The notes under the pieces: model-generated | The model's input: the letters and a program-made list of their open reading frames with translations, nothing else | The model's database searches: none | Told to the model about the DNA's origin: nothing | Source of the DNA: Acidimicrobiia bacterium | GTDB taxonomy: Bacteria > Actinomycetota > Acidimicrobiia > Acidimicrobiales > Hopanoidiivorantaceae | Assembly (NCBI GenBank): GCA_020027305.1 | Contig: JAHRAM010000193.1 | Span: 1 to 10,156, forward strand | Reading direction: 5' to 3' | Length of the DNA stretch: 10,156 nt | In this document: piece by piece, positions 1-7,441 of the stretch | How positions within the stretch are numbered: the first letter of the stretch is position 1 | How the letters are laid out: each line of letters opens with the position of its first letter | Program-made: the position numbers and the translations under genes

Positions 1-1581
1 CTCAGGCACTTGTTCTTTCAGCGCTTTTATAACCGATATATAATAATCGCCATCAAAATCTGGGTGGATTCCCCCCTGAAGACAAACCTCAGTTGCCCCT
101 AAATCAGAGGCTTCTTTTGCACGGCTGGCGATTTCATCAAGTGACAGCAAATACGGGTTGCCTCTAAGGTTCAAAGAAAGGGGGCCTTTTGAAAATCCAC
201 AAAACTTACATTTGAAAGTGCAGACATTTGTATAGTTAATATTTCGATTGAATACCCATGTAATATCTTCACCAACAATTTCTTTTCTCATTTGGTCTGC
301 CATTTCAAATACTGCTTCCATATCTCTTCCACGGGCTGAAAATAAATGACATATTTCTGCCTCATAAGGCTCTTGCCCCATTTGAATTCCTTCCAAAACT
401 TCTTTAACTGCTCCGCTGAGTTCTGTGTTTTTCACATTGGAATTTTCCTTCTCCGCTTTTTTAATAAGCAGGGGAGGCTCAACTGAAGCACCTGAATACC
501 AATCATGCCCAAGTGGCTCTCTTGCCAAACCTTCGGCATCTGATAAATCCATCACGGGAAAGTGAAGTGTATCATCTAGCCATTTTTCAGGCTCCTTAGC
601 AAATTCTGGATACACAGTTAGGCGGGGAGCAAGACTAAACCCACTTTCGTGAGTTCTGGCTTTTAATAAATCAAGTTCAGGCCACGGTTTTTCTGGATTC
701 ACAAAATCAGGAGTAACTGGAGACACCCCACCCCAGTCATCAATGCCAGCTATAAGAAGTTCTTGAAAATCTTCAGATAGGTTGGGTGGGGCTTGTAGAT
801 GGATTTCCCCTGGCAATATTTGCCTTGCCACTGCAATAGTTTCTAAAAAGTCGTTTTTATCACAGGGTGGGTGTTTATGCATTGAGGTTCCCTTCTTTGG
901 CAAGAAATTTTGAACAATGACTTCTTGGATGTGCCCGTATTTTTCATGAGATGAAGCAATGGCTTCTAATGCCTCAACAGTATCTTGCTTGGTCTCCCCA
1001 ATGCCAACAAGAATGCCAGTCGTGAATGGAATGGAGAGCTTTCCGGCTGCCTCAAGAGTTGTCAATCTTCGCTCAGGCGTTTTATCTGGGGAATTTTTGT
1101 GACACTCTAGATTAGGGTTTAAGCTCTCAAGCATCATTCCTTGGCTAGCAGATGTCTTTTTCATAAGCGCCAGTTCATCTTGGTGTAAGGCACCAGCATT
1201 TGAATGGGGGAGAAGTCCAGTTTGTCGTAGAACTTCCCCTGAAACAAATGACAAATATTCAATGGTTGAGTTAAAACCATTTTCATTAAGCCACTCACGA
1301 GCAACTGGATAACGTTCTTCGGGGCGCTCACCTAATGTAAATAAAGCTTCAGTGCAACCTTGCTTTGCTCCTGCCATTGCTACAGATAAGACCTCATCTA
1401 GGGTGAGATAAGGCGATGAAATCCGTGCAGGTGGCTCAGCAAAAGTGCAGTATCCACACCTGTCTAAACACAATTTGGTGAGCGGAATAAAAACCTTAGG
1501 CGAAAAAGTGATGCGGTTTCCGTGAAAAGCCTCACGTTTTTTTTGCGCGTCATTAAATAGGATTGAAAGCCGTCTATCCAT
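1..1581 (-). CDS. fbiC: FbiC, bifunctional FO synthase (CofG-CofH fusion), 3' end cut by window edge
   Basis: Reading leftward from ATG at 1581 gives 527 residues without a stop, running off the window at base 1. FbiC joins tyrosine and 5-amino-6-ribitylaminouracil to make 7,8-didemethyl-8-hydroxy-5-deazariboflavin (FO), the chromophore of cofactor F420, in the cytoplasm. It is a fusion of two radical-SAM enzymes and both iron-sulfur motifs are visible. The CofG half has CLDRCGYC (C38, C42, C45), preceded by KVFIPLTKL. The CofH half has CTFKCKFC (C454, C458, C461), preceded by the NRNINYTNV stretch, and is followed by GATEVCLQGGIHPD. A Lys/Glu-rich linker lies near residues 375-395. Family fusions are usually near 800 residues, so about the last third is missing here. 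The N-terminus is shorter than in mycobacteria. No clear Shine-Dalgarno precedes the ATG. It is third in a probable tkt-tal-fbiC transcript, 67 bases after tal. The family call is strong because both motifs lie in order in one frame. Confidence 0.95.
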   Translation of the reverse strand, partial: MDRRLSILFNDAQKKREAFHGNRITFSPKVFIPLTKLCLDRCGYCTFAEPPARISSPYLTLDEVLSVAMAGAKQGCTEALFTLGERPEERYPVAREWLNENGFNSTIEYLSFVSGEVLRQTGLLPHSNAGALHQDELALMKKTSASQGMMLESLNPNLECHKNSPDKTPERRLTTLEAAGKLSIPFTTGILVGIGETKQDTVEALEAIASSHEKYGHIQEVIVQNFLPKKGTSMHKHPPCDKNDFLETIAVARQILPGEIHLQAPPNLSEDFQELLIAGIDDWGGVSPVTPDFVNPEKPWPELDLLKARTHESGFSLAPRLTVYPEFAKEPEKWLDDTLHFPVMDLSDAEGLAREPLGHDWYSGASVEPPLLIKKAEKENSNVKNTELSGAVKEVLEGIQMGQEPYEAEICHLFSARGRDMEAVFEMADQMRKEIVGEDITWVFNRNINYTNVCTFKCKFCGFSKGPLSLNLRGNPYLLSLDEIASRAKEASDLGATEVCLQGGIHPDFDGDYYISVIKALKEQVPE

Positions 1582-1648
1582 AGCTTTAAGATTTGGTTTG
1601 ATTAACTAATAAGGTTTTAAGTTTAAATTTCTCTTTAGGTTGAAGTAT

Positions 1649-2758
1649 TTAACTTTCTAGCTCAGCTTTTTGGGTATCCAATGTAGTCAGGGCTTCTTCA
1701 TAAGATTTAGCAAAAGCAGACACACCCTCTTCTTCTAATGTAGCTGAGACATCGTCCATATTTATTCCCACTTTTTCAAGTTGGCTTAAGATTTCTTTAT
1801 GCGAGTTTGGTTGTGCATCTACAGTTCTTTCAAGTGTGCCGTGGTCTAAGAAAGCTGAAAGAGAATCTTCTGGCATAGTGCTTACAGTATCTGGACCAAT
1901 TAAGGTGTCTATATATAATGTGTCTGAATAATCTGGGTTCTTAGTAGAGACAGATGCCCAGAGTGGGCGCTGTAGGTTGGCGCCAACTTCTGCCAACTTT
2001 TGAAATCGCTCACCCTCAAATTCATTTAAGAAAAGCTGATAAGCAGCTTGAGCTTGAGCCACTGCTGCTTTACCTCTAAGTGAAAGGGCGTCTTCAGTAT
2101 TGATAGCTTCCAAACGGCGGTCTACTTCTGTATCAACCCGAGAAACAAAAAATGAGGCAACTGAATGAACATTTGCCAGTTTAGATTTATCAGTTTCTGC
2201 CAACCGTTCTAACCCAGAAATATAAGCGGTCATTACTTCGCTATACCTTTTAAGTGAAAAAATGAGGGTGACATTAATATTTATTCCACGCGCAACCAAA
2301 TCTTCAATTGCAGCTATTCCAGCTTGTGTAGCTGGCACCTTTATATAGAGGTTTGGGGCGTCAATTCTTTTATGAAGTTCAAGGGCTGCCTCAATAGTGG
2401 CATCAGCATCATTTGCCATAAGAGGCGACACCTCAACTGATACATACCCATCTAACCCATTTGACTCTACAAAAATAGGGTGGAGCATTTGAAGGGCAGA
2501 ACGAATGTCATTCATCACAAGCTGCCAATAAATGTGTTCTGTAGAGGTCTCTGACTTCAACTCTAACAATTCTTCGTCATAAGCTGACTTGTCTGACATT
2601 GCTTTTGCAAATATTGTGGGGTTAGAAGTGATGCCGCGGCATCCATTTTCAATCCACTTCTCAAGTTCGCCCGACTCAATCCAATCACGGCGTAAGTTAT
2701 CAAGCCACGGGCTTTGCCCATGCTCACTATAAAGACGTTTTAAATTATTTTCTGACAT
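1649..2758 (-). CDS. tal: Transaldolase, actinobacterial monofunctional type
   Basis: A 369-residue cytoplasmic enzyme of the non-oxidative pentose phosphate pathway. It moves a dihydroxyacetone unit from sedoheptulose 7-phosphate to glyceraldehyde 3-phosphate, giving erythrose 4-phosphate and fructose 6-phosphate. Visible family signatures are PWLDNLRRDWI near the start (D20 is the likely catalytic aspartate), GITSNPTIF (42-50), VSVEVSP (107-112) and NLYIKVPAT, whose K140 should form the Schiff base with substrate. NVTLIFSLKRY follows, and SVASFFVSRVDTEVD lies downstream. The length is typical of actinobacterial Tal, longer than the ~220-residue compact class. It follows tkt by 80 bases on the same strand, the common actinobacterial tkt-tal order. 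A purine-rich AGGAAAG lies about 15 bases before the ATG, too far to be convincing as a ribosome site. The function is secure. Confidence 0.97.
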   Translation of the reverse strand: MSENNLKRLYSEHGQSPWLDNLRRDWIESGELEKWIENGCRGITSNPTIFAKAMSDKSAYDEELLELKSETSTEHIYWQLVMNDIRSALQMLHPIFVESNGLDGYVSVEVSPLMANDADATIEAALELHKRIDAPNLYIKVPATQAGIAAIEDLVARGININVTLIFSLKRYSEVMTAYISGLERLAETDKSKLANVHSVASFFVSRVDTEVDRRLEAINTEDALSLRGKAAVAQAQAAYQLFLNEFEGERFQKLAEVGANLQRPLWASVSTKNPDYSDTLYIDTLIGPDTVSTMPEDSLSAFLDHGTLERTVDAQPNSHKEILSQLEKVGINMDDVSATLEEEGVSAFAKSYEEALTTLDTQKAELES

Positions 2759-2838
2759 ATTAAGTTTTTACTTTCCTACAATATATTTTTACTTATTTTT
2801 CATTTTGCTTATATTTATTTGTGCGAAATATTCACATT

Positions 2839-4851
2839 TTATTTGTGCCCAGACAAAAGGCTGACTGCTCGCTCACATATATTAGAAATATTAATGCCTA
2901 ATTTTTCCATTACCTCAGCACCAGGGGCAGATGCCCCAAAACGATTGATTCCAATACAATCATCTGCCAATTTATGCCAACCAAAATCAGTGCCAGCTTC
3001 TATTGAAACACGAGGGACAGGCTTTAGAACCGATTGTTGATATTTCTCAGGCTGATTAAAAAACAACTCAAAAGATGGAACTGAAACTACATCTGCCAAA
3101 ATATTTTTTTCGGCCAGTTCTTTAGCTGCCATATAAGCTAGTTGAACTTCACTTCCAGAAGCCAGCAGTTGAATATCAGGTTCGCCATCTGGCTGGCTCA
3201 AAAGATAAGCACCTTTTTTAACTTCCTCAGGTTTTGTTTCAGCTAAGGTTTCCACATTTTGGCGCGTCAAGATAAGTGCCACTGGGCCATCACATTCAAG
3301 TGCACAAATCCAAGCTCCAACAGTTTCTTTAGCATCTGCCGGGCGAATCACTGTGAGTTCTGGGATAGCACGGAGGCTGGCAATTTGTTCTATGGGTTGA
3401 TGAGTGGGGCCATCTTCTCCAACCCCTACCGAATCATGAGTGAAAACAAAAATAGCTTTAGAGTTAGAAAGGGCAGCAAGGCGAATAGCTGGCCGCATAT
3501 AGTCGCTGAACACTAAAAATGTTCCTCCAACTGGAATTATTCCACCGTGGCAAGCCATCCCAACCATAAGCGATCCCATTGCATGCTCTCTTACCCCAAA
3601 ATAAATTTGGCGACCAGTTGGGTTGCTTTTTTCAAATGAACTGTCAGAAATTTTAGTGCCAGTATTTCCTGTCAGGTCGGCTCCTCCCGCTAATATTTGT
3701 GGAAATTCATCAGAAAGAATTTTTAAGCACTCACCTGATGCACTTCTGGTTGCAACAGCTTTGCCAACTTCGTATGCAGGCATTTTTTTCGACATTTTAT
3801 TTAATGCTTGTGAGTCGCTCAAGCTCGCAGCAAAAATCTCTTGAACTTCCTTGGGGGAATTTTTAAATTGCTCTTCCCATTCAATTCTTTTTTGTGAGCC
3901 ATAGCTTACGGCATCATTGCTTTCAACATCATGACCGCCTGCTGCACGATAAAAATTAAGCACCTCATCTGGCACAAAAAAGATTTCGCCTTCGGGAAGC
4001 CCCATTGCTTTTTTGGTGGCAGCGATTTCTTCATCAAAAAGTGCATAGCCGTGGGCAGCTGGGTTGTCTGTTAGGTCGGGGGAGGGATGAGCGATATGAG
4101 TTTGAACAACAATTAGGCAAGGAGCATCAGTTTGGTTCTTTGCATCTTCAATAGCTCTAGAAAGTGTCTCTGTATCTTCGCCTGCTTCGCCTAGGTTGGT
4201 TACATCCCAACCATACGATTCAAAACGTTTTACAGGATCATCTGATAGCCAAGCATCTGTTGTTCCATCAATAGAGATTCGATTGTCGTCATATATGTAG
4301 ATAAGTTTTTCAAGCCCCAGATGGCCGGCCAGAGAAGCTGCCTCATGGCTCACGCCTTCTGCTAAATCCCCATCACTACAAATAGCAAAAACAAAATGGT
4401 CACATATTTCACTGCCAAAGCGGGCTCGCAACGACTTTTCTGCAATTGCCATTCCAACGCCATTTGCAAATCCTTGCCCCAGCGGGCCAGTGGTGACTTC
4501 CACCCCTGCTGTATGGCTTCTTTCTGGGTGTCCGGGCGTAAGGCTGTCAAACTGGCGAAAATCTTTTAGGTCGTCAAGCGTCAACCCATAGCCTGTTAAG
4601 TAAAGCATTGCATATTGCAAAATAGAAGCATGCCCAGCGCTCAAAATAAAGCGGTCGCGGTCTGGCCAGTCAGGGTTTTTAGCGTCATATTTCATAGACT
4701 CCGTCCACAAGACATGTGCCAATGGAGCAAGTGCCATAGCAGTTCCCTGATGCCCCGACTTAGCTTTGTGAGGAGCATCCATCGCTAGGCCACGAATAAC
4801 GTTGATACATAGCTCAGGGCTGGGTAGGTTTTGTGGTTTTGACTTTGGCAT
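2839..4851 (-). CDS. tkt: Transketolase
   Basis: A 670-residue thiamine-diphosphate enzyme that transfers two-carbon ketol units between pentose, heptose, tetrose and hexose phosphates. The domain order is canonical. The N-terminal TPP-binding domain has SGHQG (H34), SAGH (H74), TPGHPE (105-110), the metal/TPP motif SDGDLAEG (159-166) and YDDNRISIDG (187-196). The pyrimidine domain has FGVREHAM, with the catalytic glutamate at E422, and GEDGPTHQP (478-486, with H484). A C-terminal transketolase domain follows (DIQLLASGSEVQLA). Length and motif spacing match bacterial TktA/Tkt. The ATG at 4851 gives the expected N-terminus. No Shine-Dalgarno is visible before it, so the message may be leaderless or weakly led. 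It appears to be the first gene of the leftward tkt-tal-fbiC set and is divergent from dacB. No missing catalytic residue was noticed. Confidence 0.98.
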   Translation of the reverse strand: MPKSKPQNLPSPELCINVIRGLAMDAPHKAKSGHQGTAMALAPLAHVLWTESMKYDAKNPDWPDRDRFILSAGHASILQYAMLYLTGYGLTLDDLKDFRQFDSLTPGHPERSHTAGVEVTTGPLGQGFANGVGMAIAEKSLRARFGSEICDHFVFAICSDGDLAEGVSHEAASLAGHLGLEKLIYIYDDNRISIDGTTDAWLSDDPVKRFESYGWDVTNLGEAGEDTETLSRAIEDAKNQTDAPCLIVVQTHIAHPSPDLTDNPAAHGYALFDEEIAATKKAMGLPEGEIFFVPDEVLNFYRAAGGHDVESNDAVSYGSQKRIEWEEQFKNSPKEVQEIFAASLSDSQALNKMSKKMPAYEVGKAVATRSASGECLKILSDEFPQILAGGADLTGNTGTKISDSSFEKSNPTGRQIYFGVREHAMGSLMVGMACHGGIIPVGGTFLVFSDYMRPAIRLAALSNSKAIFVFTHDSVGVGEDGPTHQPIEQIASLRAIPELTVIRPADAKETVGAWICALECDGPVALILTRQNVETLAETKPEEVKKGAYLLSQPDGEPDIQLLASGSEVQLAYMAAKELAEKNILADVVSVPSFELFFNQPEKYQQSVLKPVPRVSIEAGTDFGWHKLADDCIGINRFGASAPGAEVMEKLGINISNICERAVSLLSGHK

Positions 4852-5008
4852 ATTTATATTTTTAATGTTGTTCTAATATCAATATGCTAATTGATTTTTA
4901 CTTTTGCCTGCTGAATTGATTTGGAAACTTGCTTGCATAATTTGTATTTTTCAATATTTAAAGTTTGCCCTTTTGTTCGTTTAGAATTTGAGTTAAACAA
5001 TTAAAACA
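4852..5008. promoter_or_regulatory. Divergent intergenic region with putative promoters for tkt (-) and dacB (+)
   Basis: These 157 A+T-rich bases separate two head-to-head genes, so promoters for both should lie here. On the plus strand TAGAAT at 4982-4987 fits the actinobacterial -10 pattern TAnnnT, 21 bases before the dacB ATG. A second candidate pairs TTGATT (4916-4921) with TAATTT (4938-4943) at a 16-base spacing. On the minus strand TAGCAT (plus-strand complement 4884-4889) could serve as the -10 for tkt. None has a convincing -35 box. That promoters exist here is inferred from gene orientation; the exact boxes are guesses. No operator palindrome was recognised. Confidence 0.35.
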
Positions 5009-6814
5009 ATGTTGCAAAAAATCTGGGATTACATTTTAATATTCATAACCCCTCTAGTGCTTCTTGCAGTTGGTGTTTTTGGCTTGGTTGCCTACAGACA
5101 AAGCAGTGGAGTCGATTTTCCAAATAGCCATGATGGAGTTTTGTTAGCTAGTGACGATTATTTAGCAAATTCAAATCGTTTGGCCGAACCAACTATTCAA
5201 TATTTTCTTTCACAGAATTCTCAACTTAAAGGCATAGAAGAAATTAGCTACCAGAAATATCTGGCATTGAGAAATGAATTGGCAAAGGCTAGTCAAGCCC
5301 TTCCACCTTCTAGTTGTCTAGTGGTAAAGCAAGGCGATGTGAATTTATATTCACACAATGCACAAATTGGGCTTGTGCCAGCTTCAGGGCAAAAACTTTT
5401 ACTAGCTCTTTCAGCGCTTATAGTGTTAGGCCCCGACTACACATATACCACCCAAGTTCGCGCAGTAAATGAACCAGTTAACGGGCGGCTGGCTGGCAAT
5501 TTATTTTTAGTTGGTGGGGGCGACCCGTTTTTGTGGACTGATGACTATTTTGAATTTCAGATGGGCGACCAAGAAGAGATTAAATACAGTAGCTTAAATG
5601 AGCTGGCGAACCAATTAATTGATGCAGGGTTATTTTCAATTAGTGGCGCAGTTGTCGGTGTGGAAAATCGCTATGATGAAGCACGTTATCCGCCCGCTTG
5701 GCCAATTGGGTTTAGAAACTCTAATATCAGTGGCCCATTGAGTGCTTTAATTGCAAATCAGGGATTTGAACTTCAAGTTGTCGAACCTGAAGAACCTGAA
5801 GAGATAACACCTGAGGGCAACAATGAATCAGACAATGTCATTGAAAATGATGATGTTGAAAATACCGTTGAAAATGATGGCGTCAATGATGACGCTGAAA
5901 ATATCGCTGAAAATGCTGTTGAAAATGATGGCGTTGAAAATGATGGTGTTAATGATGGCGCTAACAATGTAATTGAAAATGATGGTGTTAATGATGGCGC
6001 TGACAATGTAATTGAAAATACTGCTGAAAATGATGACACTGAAATTGTTGAACCCGAACGTGAATGGGGTCCCGCATTTAATTCTGCCATTAGCGCTGCC
6101 ACTATCTTTGACGACTTGCTTGAGGCAAAGTCAGTGCGAATTCCATTTTCACCTTTTACCTCAACCAACTTTCCCTCAATTGTCTTAGCTGAGATTGAAT
6201 CTCCTCCACTTAGTGACCTGCTCAAAAACCTGCTTAGCACCAGCGATAACACTGCCGCAGAATTAGTTTTAAAAGAGATGGGCTTTAAATCTAAAGGTGT
6301 TGGCAGCACTCAAGCTGGCATTGAGGCAATGGTAGATGCGTTGGTAGAAGCAGGTATTTATTCCACGCGACCCTCTGTTTTGCCAAGTGATGGATCTGGC
6401 GTTTCGCAATCTACACGAACAACCTGTATGGAACTAATGAAAGTTTTAGAGTATTCCAACCAAAACGTTATAAACCCGAACAACCGAGAAAACTCTGAGC
6501 CAAATTTCAACCAAAACCCTTTAATTGAAAAACTCTCTATTCCTAGTAAGCGAGGAACTCTGCTCAATTTCAGCCCCACAGAAGAAGTCAACGGCAGGGT
6601 ATCTGCAAAAACTGGTACTTGGGAAGGTGTAGCCTCTCTGACTGGATTTGTCTCAGCCACTCCGATAGATTCTTCAACAAGAATTCTTGGCAATAAAAAC
6701 CTGCTCAGGTTTTCTTACATTTCAAATGATACGCTGTCAACTTCGCTGTCTAAGTCGCAACGCCAAATTTTAGAAGAAAATATCGTAAGTGCAATGCTTA
6801 GGTATCTTGAATAA
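5009..6814 (+). CDS. dacB: D-alanyl-D-alanine carboxypeptidase/endopeptidase, peptidase S13 (PBP4 family), membrane-anchored
   Basis: A 601-residue penicillin-binding protein that trims or cleaves peptidoglycan stem peptides outside the membrane. Residues 7-29 form one hydrophobic segment (an uncleaved anchor or signal sequence) with the rest exported. All three active-site motifs are present: SxxK as PASGQK (S126, K129), SxN as SDN (412-414) in LLSTSDNTAAELV, and KTG (534-536) in VSAKTGTWEG. The S13 signature DGSGVS (461-466) and GNLFLVGGGDP (163-173) are also visible. The family places an extra domain between SxxK and SxN. Here that region holds an acidic Glu/Asp/Asn insert at about 258-351 made of ENDGVNDGA-type repeats, which is unusual. 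An Asn-rich stretch (about 483-503) lies between SxN and KTG. The ATG at 5009 has no clear Shine-Dalgarno but puts the anchor at the N-terminus as expected. It is first in the rightward gene set. The family call is very secure; the balance of carboxypeptidase and endopeptidase activity is not known. Confidence 0.95.
   Translation: MLQKIWDYILIFITPLVLLAVGVFGLVAYRQSSGVDFPNSHDGVLLASDDYLANSNRLAEPTIQYFLSQNSQLKGIEEISYQKYLALRNELAKASQALPPSSCLVVKQGDVNLYSHNAQIGLVPASGQKLLLALSALIVLGPDYTYTTQVRAVNEPVNGRLAGNLFLVGGGDPFLWTDDYFEFQMGDQEEIKYSSLNELANQLIDAGLFSISGAVVGVENRYDEARYPPAWPIGFRNSNISGPLSALIANQGFELQVVEPEEPEEITPEGNNESDNVIENDDVENTVENDGVNDDAENIAENAVENDGVENDGVNDGANNVIENDGVNDGADNVIENTAENDDTEIVEPEREWGPAFNSAISAATIFDDLLEAKSVRIPFSPFTSTNFPSIVLAEIESPPLSDLLKNLLSTSDNTAAELVLKEMGFKSKGVGSTQAGIEAMVDALVEAGIYSTRPSVLPSDGSGVSQSTRTTCMELMKVLEYSNQNVINPNNRENSEPNFNQNPLIEKLSIPSKRGTLLNFSPTEEVNGRVSAKTGTWEGVASLTGFVSATPIDSSTRILGNKNLLRFSYISNDTLSTSLSKSQRQILEENIVSAMLRYLE
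5936..6013 (+). repeat. 39-bp tandem repeat, two copies, inside dacB
   Basis: Two adjacent 39-base units (5936-5974 and 5975-6013) differ at one base (AAC versus GAC). Each encodes 13 residues, ENDGVNDGA(N/D)NVI. More diverged copies lie upstream, from about 5840 (VENDGVNDDAEN, VENDGVEN). The unit is a multiple of three, so copy number can change without breaking the frame. The near-identity points to a recent duplication by replication slippage. Confidence 0.9.
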
Positions 6815-6838
6815 AATTTAGGCGTCTTGAGTAAAACA
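6799..6838 (+). repeat. 20-bp tandem duplication across the dacB stop codon
   Basis: The unit starting at 6799 (TAGGTATCTTGAATAAAATT) is followed directly at 6819 by TAGGCGTCTTGAGTAAAACA. Fifteen of the first 18 bases match. The first copy encodes the last residues RYLE and the TAA stop. The second would read RRLE plus TAA in its own phase but is untranslated, because 20 is not a multiple of three and the stop comes first. Confidence 0.7.
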
Positions 6839-7019
6839 CAACATATGGGCAAACGTTCCACTGCTTTTCAATTGCAACAATGTCATTATTGGCAATTACA
6901 TTGTTAAAATGACATTATTAAGGGCTTAGAAATAAAGACTTAAAGAACTGGCAAAGCAGAAAAGCTAAAAACATCATTCACTAGCCCAACCAATATATTC
7001 AAAAGCGCTAACAAATATA
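6815..7019. other. Intergenic region with competing inverted repeats (6870-6916)
   Basis: These 205 bases lie between dacB and the holin-like gene and contain no convincing ORF. Three perfect complementary pairs share bases and so cannot all form at once. AATTGC (6870-6875) pairs with GCAATT (6892-6897). AACAATGT (6876-6883) pairs with ACATTGTT (6898-6905). AATGTCATT (6879-6887) pairs with AATGACATT (6908-6916). No T-run follows, so a classic intrinsic terminator is not supported. The region could be a weak terminator, a processing site or a protein-binding palindrome, and it may also carry a promoter for the genes downstream. Confidence 0.4.
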
Positions 7020-7340
7020 ATGAAAAAGAAAAAAAACCAAAGCCCTATAAACGATTTATATAAATTGGTTGTTGACTATTTTAAGCAAGAAACCGCTCAG
7101 CCCTTTAAAGATTTATTTGGATGGGCATTATTTGGACTGCTTGGTTCTTTGCTGATTGCAATTGGATTTAGTTTTATAGTGGTAGGCGTAATTCGCTTGC
7201 TTCAAAATGAAACTGGTTCAGTATTTCAAGGAAATTTTAGTTGGGCTCCATATCTTATTTCTATTGTTGGTTTGCTAGTGCTGAGCTTTATAAGTTTCAA
7301 GTTTGTGCAAAAAAAGACAACCAAAAAAGAAAAAGCATAG
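7020..7340 (+). CDS. Small two-helix membrane protein, actinobacterial Holin-X-like (Phage_holin_3_6 type)
   Basis: A 106-residue protein. A basic start (MKKKKNQ) and an amphipathic segment (VVDYFKQETAQPFKDLFGW) lead into hydrophobic helix 1 (about 33-60). The conserved-looking stretch IRLLQNETGSVFQGNFSWAPYLI follows, with a second helix at about 75-97 and a Lys-rich cytoplasmic tail (KFVQKKTTKKEKA). The pattern LRLLQxETGxxFxGNxSWxPYLI is one I recall from chromosomal actinobacterial proteins annotated as 'phage holin family' or 'Holin-X'; this is from memory and no search was done. Despite that name there is no phage context, and a housekeeping membrane role next to dacB is more plausible. 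The ATG at 7020 has no Shine-Dalgarno. Near its end lies a slippery A_AAA_AAG heptamer in phase (7310-7316). It may be cotranscribed with the genes that follow. Confidence 0.75.
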   Translation: MKKKKNQSPINDLYKLVVDYFKQETAQPFKDLFGWALFGLLGSLLIAIGFSFIVVGVIRLLQNETGSVFQGNFSWAPYLISIVGLLVLSFISFKFVQKKTTKKEKA

Positions 7341-7441
7341 AAAGATTTGTAAATAGGCGAAATAGAAAAAAGCAAAAAAAGAAAAAACAAAACAAGAATA
7401 TGAAATCAAAAAACAAACGGAAGGTAGTATCAGCCACATGA
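7310..7441 (+). other. Possible -1 frameshift site and basic trans-frame extension of the holin-like protein
   Basis: The zero-frame codons CAA AAA AAG (7308-7316) contain the heptamer A_AAA_AAG in the phase required for -1 slippage, as in E. coli dnaX. The -1 frame then stays open for 41 more residues, starting DNQKRKSIERF and dominated by Lys, Arg, Asn and Gln. It ends at TGA 7439-7441, which overlaps the next gene's ATG (7438) as ATGA. Without the shift, the holin-like gene stops at 7340 and leaves a 97-base A-rich gap. No upstream Shine-Dalgarno stimulator or downstream hairpin was seen. A-rich DNA is naturally poor in stop codons, so this may be chance. Confidence 0.25.

Noticed and set aside
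2819..3844. Several plus-strand ORFs of 73-85 codons inside tkt
   Set aside because: They lie antisense within a well-conserved transketolase and have no recognisable motifs.
5773..6309. Minus-strand ORF of 178 codons, Ser/Thr-rich, opposite the dacB repeat
   Set aside because: It is the antisense of the Asn/Asp/Glu repeat (GAT/AAT codons read as ATC/ATT/TCA). It has no family features and lies inside a secure S13 gene.
7020..7340. Prophage or phage lysis module suggested by the holin-like gene
   Set aside because: There are no capsid, integrase, endolysin or att features. This Holin-X type is found as a chromosomal gene in actinobacteria.
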